Below, piece by piece: positions 58,350 to 64,000 of a DNA stretch of 64,000 nucleotides (its first letter is position 1; each line of letters begins with the position of its first letter). Made by a program: the position numbers and the translations under genes. The notes below the pieces were generated by a model that did no database searches, was not told where the DNA came from, and worked only from the letters and a program-made list of their open reading frames with translations. This stretch comes from Tolypeutes matacus (Eukaryota; Chordata; Mammalia; Cingulata; Chlamyphoridae), in contig JAKSZT010054569.1 in assembly GCA_026826555.1 (NCBI GenBank), positions 4,814,354 through 4,878,353 on the forward strand, written 5' to 3'.

Positions 58350-59308
58350 TATGTGAATATTCTCGCTGTCCTGATTTTGTGATAATCAGGGTAGGCTAAA
58401 CATTTGCTGTATTAGAAACCATGCATGTGGCCCCAGACCTAGCTTTTCTCCCTAGGTCTGGTTTTTAGAATGCTGGTGATAAACTAAGCCTGATTTATTA
58501 TATGACCATCCTGTATGGGAAAAGACTGTAAATTTGGGTATCTTTGGTCAACCTTAAGAGATATCGCAGGGGGACAGATGTGGCTCCAGTGGATGGGCGT
58601 CTGTCTCCCATATGGAGGGACCTGGGTTCGATCCCCAGGACCCCCTGGTAAAAATTTAAAAAAAAGAAAAATATAGAAGGCACACAGGCCACCAGGCCCC
58701 ACAAGCGGGTGAGCCCCCTAGGCCCTGCGTGCAGGTGCGTTGTCAAGCCCCATGCACAGGTATGCCATCAGGCCCCATGAGCCATGCAACAAGATGATGA
58801 AGATACAGGAGAATGACACAAGGGAGAGCCAAGACAAGAGGCGCAGAAAAGCCAGGAACTAAGGGGCGCAGGCAGTAGGACTCCTCTCTCCCACATCGGA
58901 GGTTCCGAGGATTGAATCCCAGTGAAGACAGGAGGAGAAGGATGAGAAGAGAGGGCAGGAAACGGACACAGAGAGTTCTCCAATGAATGGACACAGAAAC
59001 AGCAAAAACGAGGGTGGGGTGAGTGGCACGGTAAAAATGTATAAAAGTTTTAAATAAATAAATCCTTTAAAAAATATATATAGGGGAGTAAGATATGGAC
59101 TATAGTTAGTAGTAATAATTTGTCAATGCTCTTTCCTAATTTCTTAACAAATGTTTGATAACAATGCAAAGTGTGTGTGGGGGGGTGATGTGTGGGAGCC
59201 CTGTATGATGTTATGCATGTTTGTTTTGTAAGTTCACGATGTTTACTGAACACTTATTGTTTATGTATGTTCATGTATGAATGATATACATGAATAAATT
59301 GTTTTTAA
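58350..59308 (+). mobile_element. Truncated L1 inserted in the old L1, carrying a composite SINE
   Basis: A 15-bp repeat AAAACTATAAAACTG lies at 58,335-58,349 and 59,309-59,323. The last 230 bases are an L1 3' UTR of the same kind as 39,103-39,740. The composite SINE at 58,567-59,083 interrupts it. Confidence 0.75.
58567..59083 (+). mobile_element. Composite tRNA-derived SINE, third and longest copy
   Basis: Head 'gggacagatgtggctcc...ggttcgatccccagg', a GC-rich middle with three variants of 'aggccc...gcg', a second tRNA-like part ('cccacatcggaggttccgaggattgaatccc'), then 'ggacacagaaacagcaaaaacgagg' and an A-rich end. The middle is longer than in the other two copies. Confidence 0.82.
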
Positions 59309-59541
59309 AAAACTATAAAACTGCTAGAAATAAACATAGGGAAGCATCTTAAGGACCTTGTGGTAGGCAATGGTTTCTTAGACTTTACCTCAAAAGCATG
59401 GGCAACAAAAGAAAAAAAAAAGAGAAACGGAACTTCATTAAGATTAAAAACTTCTTGTGTCAAAGGACTTTGGCATGAAACTAAAAAGACAACTATATTA
59501 GCCAAAGATGTGCTGATGCAAAATACCAGAAATCTGATGCC

Positions 59542-59881
59542 TTTTTTTAAAAAATAGATTTATTTTATTTATTTCTCCCTCCCCGCCTCTCCCCGTTGTT
59601 TTGCACTCACTGTCTGCTCATCTTCATTTTTTAGGAGGCACCGGGAAACGAACCCAAGACCTCCCACGTGGGAAGGAGGCGCCCAATCACTTGAGCCACC
59701 TCCGCTCCCTGCTTGTTGTGTCTCTCATTGTGTTTCCTTGTTGTGTCGTCATCTTGTTGCATCAGCTTCTCATGTCAGCTCGCTGTCTTTCTCATCTTCT
59801 TTAGGAGGCACTGAGAACTGAACCTGGGACCTCCCATGTGGTAGGTGGGCGCCCAACTGCTTGAGCCACATTTGCTTCCCC
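59542..59881 (-). mobile_element. Minus-strand dimeric SINE with body sequences
   Basis: Two heads ('gaaacgaacccaagacctcccacg' and 'gaactgaacctgggacctcccatg') are each followed leftwards by a body. The junction 'gagccacctccgctccctgcttgttgtg' joins one unit directly to the next. Confidence 0.8.
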
Positions 59882-60117
59882 AAAAAGTCATTTTAAGGTG
59901 AATAAACGAGAGATGTATTTAGCAGTGTCTGTAACAACCTTTTTTTCAGGCTCTCAAGAAACAAACTACAGCAGCAAATAACATACCAAAGCAATAGAGT
60001 GATGAAAACTTAGTGGAAGAAAATATAAGTAAGTTTGTAAAAGCTGGAATAAGAAGATGAAGCTCTTGTGTTCAGTTCCATGGAAGGATACAGGGTGAAT
60101 AAAAAGTTCCTGGTGCC

Positions 60118-63100
60118 TTTTTTTTTTTTTTTAATCAAACAATGTTACACAATATATTTGGTTCATAGTAATGCATTCATACAGTATTTGTCCTTTTGTG
60201 TCTGGCTTGCTTCACTCAACATAATGTCCTCCAGATTCATCCATGTTGCCATATGCTTTATGACTTCATTTCTTCTTACAGCTGCATAATATTCCATCGT
60301 GTGAATAGACCACAGTTTGTTTATCCATTCATCTGTTGATGGACACCTGGGTTGTTTCCAACTTTTGGCAATGGTGAATAATGTGGCTATGAACATTGGT
60401 GTGCAGATGTCTGTTCATGTCACTGCTCTCAGTTCTTCTGGGTATATACCCAGTAGTGGTATTGCAGGGTCACGTGGCAAGTCTATATTCAACTTCTTTA
60501 GGAACTGCCAAACAGTCCTCCATAGTGGTTGTACCATCATGCATTCCCTCCAACAGTGAAGAAGTGTTCTTATCTCTCCACATCCTCTCCACACTTGTAG
60601 TTCTCTGTCTTTTAATAGTGGCCCTTCTGATAGGTGTGAAATGATATCTCATTGTAGTTTTGATTTGCATTTCCCTAATCATGAGTGATGTTGAGCATTT
60701 CTTCATGTGCTTTTTTGCCATTTGTATTTCTTCTTCGGAGAAATGTCTATTCAAGTCTTTGGCCCATTTTTTAATTGGGTCATTTGTCTTTTTATTGTTG
60801 AGTTGTAACATCTCTTTATATATCCTGGATATTAAACCCTTATCAGATATGTGATTTCCAAATATTTTTTCCCATTGAGTTGGCTGCCTTTTCACCCTTC
60901 TGACAAAGTCCTGTGAGGTGCAAAAGTGTTTAATTTTGAGGAGGTCCCATTTATCTACTTTTTCTTTTGTTGCATGTGCTTTGGGTGTGAGGTCCAAGAA
61001 ACCACCACCTACTACAAGGTCTTGAAGATGTTTCCCTACATTTTCTTCTAGTAGTTTTATGGTCCTGGCTTTTATATTTAGATCTTTGATCCATTTTGAG
61101 TTGATTCTTGTATAGGGGGTGAGGTAGGGGTCCTCTTTCATTCTTTTGGTTATAGATATCCAGTTCTCCCAACACCATTTGTTGAAGAGACTGTTTTTTC
61201 CCATCAGCGTGGGCTTGGTAGGTTTGTCAAAAACCAGTTGACTGTATAGGTGAGGGTTTATTTCTGGATTCTCAATTCTATTCCACTGATCGATATGTCT
61301 ATCTTTATGCCAGTACATGCTGTTTTGACCACTGTAGCTTTGTAATATGTTTCAAGTTCAGGCAGTGAAATTCCTCCCACATTGCTCTTCTTTTTTAGAA
61401 TAGTTTTGGCTATTCGGGTGCACTTATCCTTCCAGATGAATTTGGTAATTGCCTTCTCTAAAATTGTAAAGTAAGCTCTTGAAATTTAGATTGATATTGC
61501 ATTGAATCTATAAATCAGTTTGGGCAAGACTGACATCTTCACAATATTTATTCTTCCAATCCATGAACACGGAATGTCTTTCCATTTGTTTAGGTCTTTT
61601 TAAATTTCTTTTAACATTGTTTTGTAGTTTTCTGCATATAGATCCTATACTTCTTTGGTAAAATTAACTCCTAGGTATTTGAGTCTTTTTGTTGCTATTG
61701 AAAATGGAATTTTCCTCCTGATTTCCTCCTCAGATTGTTCAGTACTAGTGTACAAAAACATTACTGATTTTTGTGTGTTGATCTTGTATCCTGCCACTTT
61801 GCTGAACTCATTTATTAGTTCAAGTAGCTTTGTTGTGGATACCTCAGGATTTTCTAAATACAGGATCATGTCATCCGCAAACAGTGAGAGTTTTACTTCC
61901 TTTTTTCCTATTTGAATGCCTTTAATTTTTTTGTCTTGTCTAATTGCCCTAGCTAGAACTTCTAGTACAATGTTGAATAACAATGGTGACAGTGGGCATC
62001 CTTGTCTTGTTCCTGATCTTAGGGGGAAAGCTTTCAACCTTTCCCCATTGAGTATGATGTTGGCTGTGGGTTTTTCATATATGCCTTTTATCATATTGAG
62101 GAATTTTACTTTTATTCCTATCTTTTGAAGTATTTTTATCAAAAAAGGATGTTGGATTTTGTCGAATGCCTTTTCTGAATCTATTGAGATGATCATGTGG
62201 TTTTTTTCCTTCAATTTGTTAATGTGGTGTATTACATTGATTAATTTTCTTATGTTGAACCAGCCTTGCATGCCAGGAATAAATCCCACTTGGCCGTGAT
62301 GTCTAAGTCTTTTGATATGCTGTTGGATTCGATTTGCAAGTATTTTGTTGAGAATTTTTGCATCTATGTTCATGAGAGAGATTGGTCTGTAATTTTCTTT
62401 TCTTGTGGAATCTTTATCTGGCTTTGGTATTAGGGTGATGTTGGCTTCATAAAATGTGTTGGGTAATTTTCCATCCTCTTCAATTTTTTGGAAGAATTTA
62501 AACAGGATTGGTGTTAATTCTTTTAGAATGCTTGGTGAAGCCAACCTGTGAAGAATTCACCTGTGAAGCCATCTGGTCCTGGACTTTTCTTTGCTGGGAG
62601 ATTTTTGACGACGGATTCAATCTCAATTGTGATTGGTTTGTTAAGTTCTTGTATTTTTTGTTGTGTCAGTGTAGGTTGGTTATGAGTTTCTAGAAATTTG
62701 TCCATTTCATCCAGGTTGTCTAGTTTGTTGGCATATAGTTTCTCATAACATCCTCTTATGATTCTTTTTATTTCTGTGAGGTCATTTGTAATTTCCCCCC
62801 TTTCATTTCTGATTGTATTTATTTGCATCTTCTCTCTTTTTTTCTTTGTTAGTCTAGCGAGGGGTTTGTCAATCTTATTGATCTTCTCAAAGAACCAGCT
62901 TTTGGTTTTGTTGATTTTCTCTATTGTTTTTCTGTTCTCATTTTCATTTATTTCCGCTCGAATCTTTTTTGTTTCTTTCCTTCTTTTTGCTTTGGGATTG
63001 GTCTGCTGTTCTTTTTCTAGTTTCTCAAGTTGTTCAGTTAAATCTTTGAGTTTAGCTCTTTCTTGTTTCTTAATATAGGCATTTAGGGCTATAAATTTCC

Positions 63101-64000
63101 CTCTCAAGACGGCCTTTGCTGTATCCCATAAGTTTTGATACATTGTGTTCTCATTTTCATTTGTCTCAATATATTTACTGATTTCACTTGCAATTTCTTC
63201 TCTGACCCACCGAATATTTAGGAGTGTGTTGTTCAGTCTCCACACATTTGCAAATTTCCTTTTTTCCTGTCTGTTATTGATTTCTAGTTTCATTCCATTA
63301 TGATCTGAGAAGGTGCTTTGTATAATTTCAGTCTTTTTATATTTATTGAGAGCTGTATTGTGACCTAGCATGTGGTCTATCCTGGAGAAAGATCCATGGG
63401 CACTTGAGAAGAATGTATAACCCGCTGAGTTTGGATGCAGTGTTCTATATATGTCTGTTAGGTCTAACTTGTTTATCATATTGTTCAGGTTCTCTGTTTC
63501 CTTGTTGATCTTCTGTCTAGTTCTTCTATCTAATGATGTGAGAGGGGTGTTGAAGTCTCCAATGATTATTGTAGAAATGTCTATTTCTCCCTTCAGTTTT
63601 GCCAGAGTTTGTCTCATATATCTTGGGGCACCCTGGTTAGGTGCATAGATATTTATGACTGTTATATCTTCCCGGAGGATCGTCCCTTTTATTAATATAT
63701 AATGGCCTTCTGCATCTCTTATCACTTTTTTGCATTTGAAGTCTGTTTTGTCTGATATTAGTATAGCTACTCCTGCTCTTTTCTGTTTACTATTCGTGTG
63801 GAGTATCTTTTTCCAACCTTTTACTTTCAGCCAGCTTGTATCCTTGGGTCTGAGGTGAGTTTCTTGTAAGCAGCATATGGATGGCTCATGTTTTTTTATC
63901 CATTCTGTCAGTTTGTATCTTTTGATTGGGGAATTTAATCCATTCACATTCAATGATATTACTGAAAATGCACTATTTATTTCCTCCATTTTATTCTTTG
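60118..64000 (-). mobile_element. L1 retrotransposon, 3' end to start of ORF2, continuing beyond the window
   Basis: The 3' tail is the T-run at 60,118-60,133. The element then reads through ORF2 on the minus strand up to its ATG at 63,989-63,987. ORF1 and the 5' UTR lie outside the window. The sequence is the best-preserved L1 here and serves as reference for the other copies. Confidence 0.93.
60470..63989 (-). pseudogene. L1 ORF2 (endonuclease / reverse transcriptase), near full length, frameshifted
   Basis: Open stretches are 63,989-62,523, 62,544-61,645 and 61,318-60,470. The first holds the endonuclease: [39 protein letters not shown] and STFSDHNG carry the catalytic residues. The second holds the reverse transcriptase with [21 protein letters not shown] motifs and an intact FADD (about 61,870-61,881). 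The third is the C-terminal part. Frame breaks occur at about 62,530 (a short duplication around 'cctgtgaag'), between 61,645 and 61,318 (one base missing near 61,317 relative to 33,508), and near 60,600. It is not functional as it stands. Confidence 0.88.

Larger units (their letters stand above)
55240..60060 (+). mobile_element. Old plus-strand L1 ORF2 remnant, heavily interrupted
   Basis: Fragments in order match L1 ORF2: 'gaaaccaaaaggtgg' (55,270), a reverse-transcriptase piece at 57,267-57,569, post-RT sequence to 58,020, then 58,260-58,349 and 59,309-59,530. It is interrupted by SINEs at 55,650, 56,803, 58,048 and 59,542, a solo LTR at 55,978, and L1 tails at 56,930 and 58,350. Many stops are present; it is inactive. 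Confidence 0.75.

Overview
This is a eukaryotic nuclear window, almost certainly mammalian: multi-exon genes with GT-AG introns, CpG-island promoters, AATAAA polyadenylation signals, and dense L1 and SINE insertions. Many short tRNA-derived SINEs share a head reading 'ggatgtggctcaa...' with a 'ggttcgatcccc' B box. I recognise this as the DAS-type SINE family of Xenarthra, so an armadillo-like animal is the best guess. That identification rests on memory, not on a search.

Layout. Positions 39-19,878 (minus strand) hold the complete coding sequence of CAD in 44 exons. CAD is the trifunctional enzyme that starts de novo pyrimidine synthesis. My exon lengths sum to 6,672 nt (2,223 residues) with every splice phase consistent. 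Positions 20,492-24,615 (minus) hold ATRAID in 7 coding exons (690 nt, 229 residues), a small EGF-like type I membrane protein lying head-to-tail just upstream of CAD. A CpG island at about 24,400-25,040 lies between ATRAID and the divergently transcribed SLC5A6. SLC5A6 encodes the sodium-dependent multivitamin transporter. Its 15 coding exons lie at 43,355-49,278 on the plus strand (1,902 nt, 633 residues), with a polyadenylation signal at 50,091. The order CAD-ATRAID-SLC5A6 matches the human 2p23.3 cluster as I remember it.

The 18 kb between the shared promoter and the first SLC5A6 coding exon, and everything after about 51 kb, is mobile DNA stacked in layers. An old minus-strand L1 (27.6-39.1 kb) was split by a 10.5-kb endogenous retrovirus (28,167-38,727; two LTRs, 4-bp target duplication, decayed env). 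The provirus was entered by another L1 (30.9-33.6 kb), which was in turn entered by a solo LTR of a different family (31,999-32,499, 5-bp duplication). Beside it, a mariner DNA transposon (39,747-41,094) sits in an L1 3' region and carries a SINE. The right end (60,118-64,000) is a minus-strand L1 with most of ORF2 readable; it runs out of the window.

I found no previously undescribed gene system. The most unusual items are the composite and dimeric architectures of the tRNA-derived SINEs, the Hsmar1-like mariner in a probable xenarthran, the four-level nesting, and the very tight ATRAID-CAD junction. The three genes are housekeeping loci: CAD acts in cytosolic pyrimidine synthesis, SLC5A6 imports biotin, pantothenate and lipoate, and ATRAID is a membrane glycoprotein linked to retinoic-acid-responsive bone differentiation.
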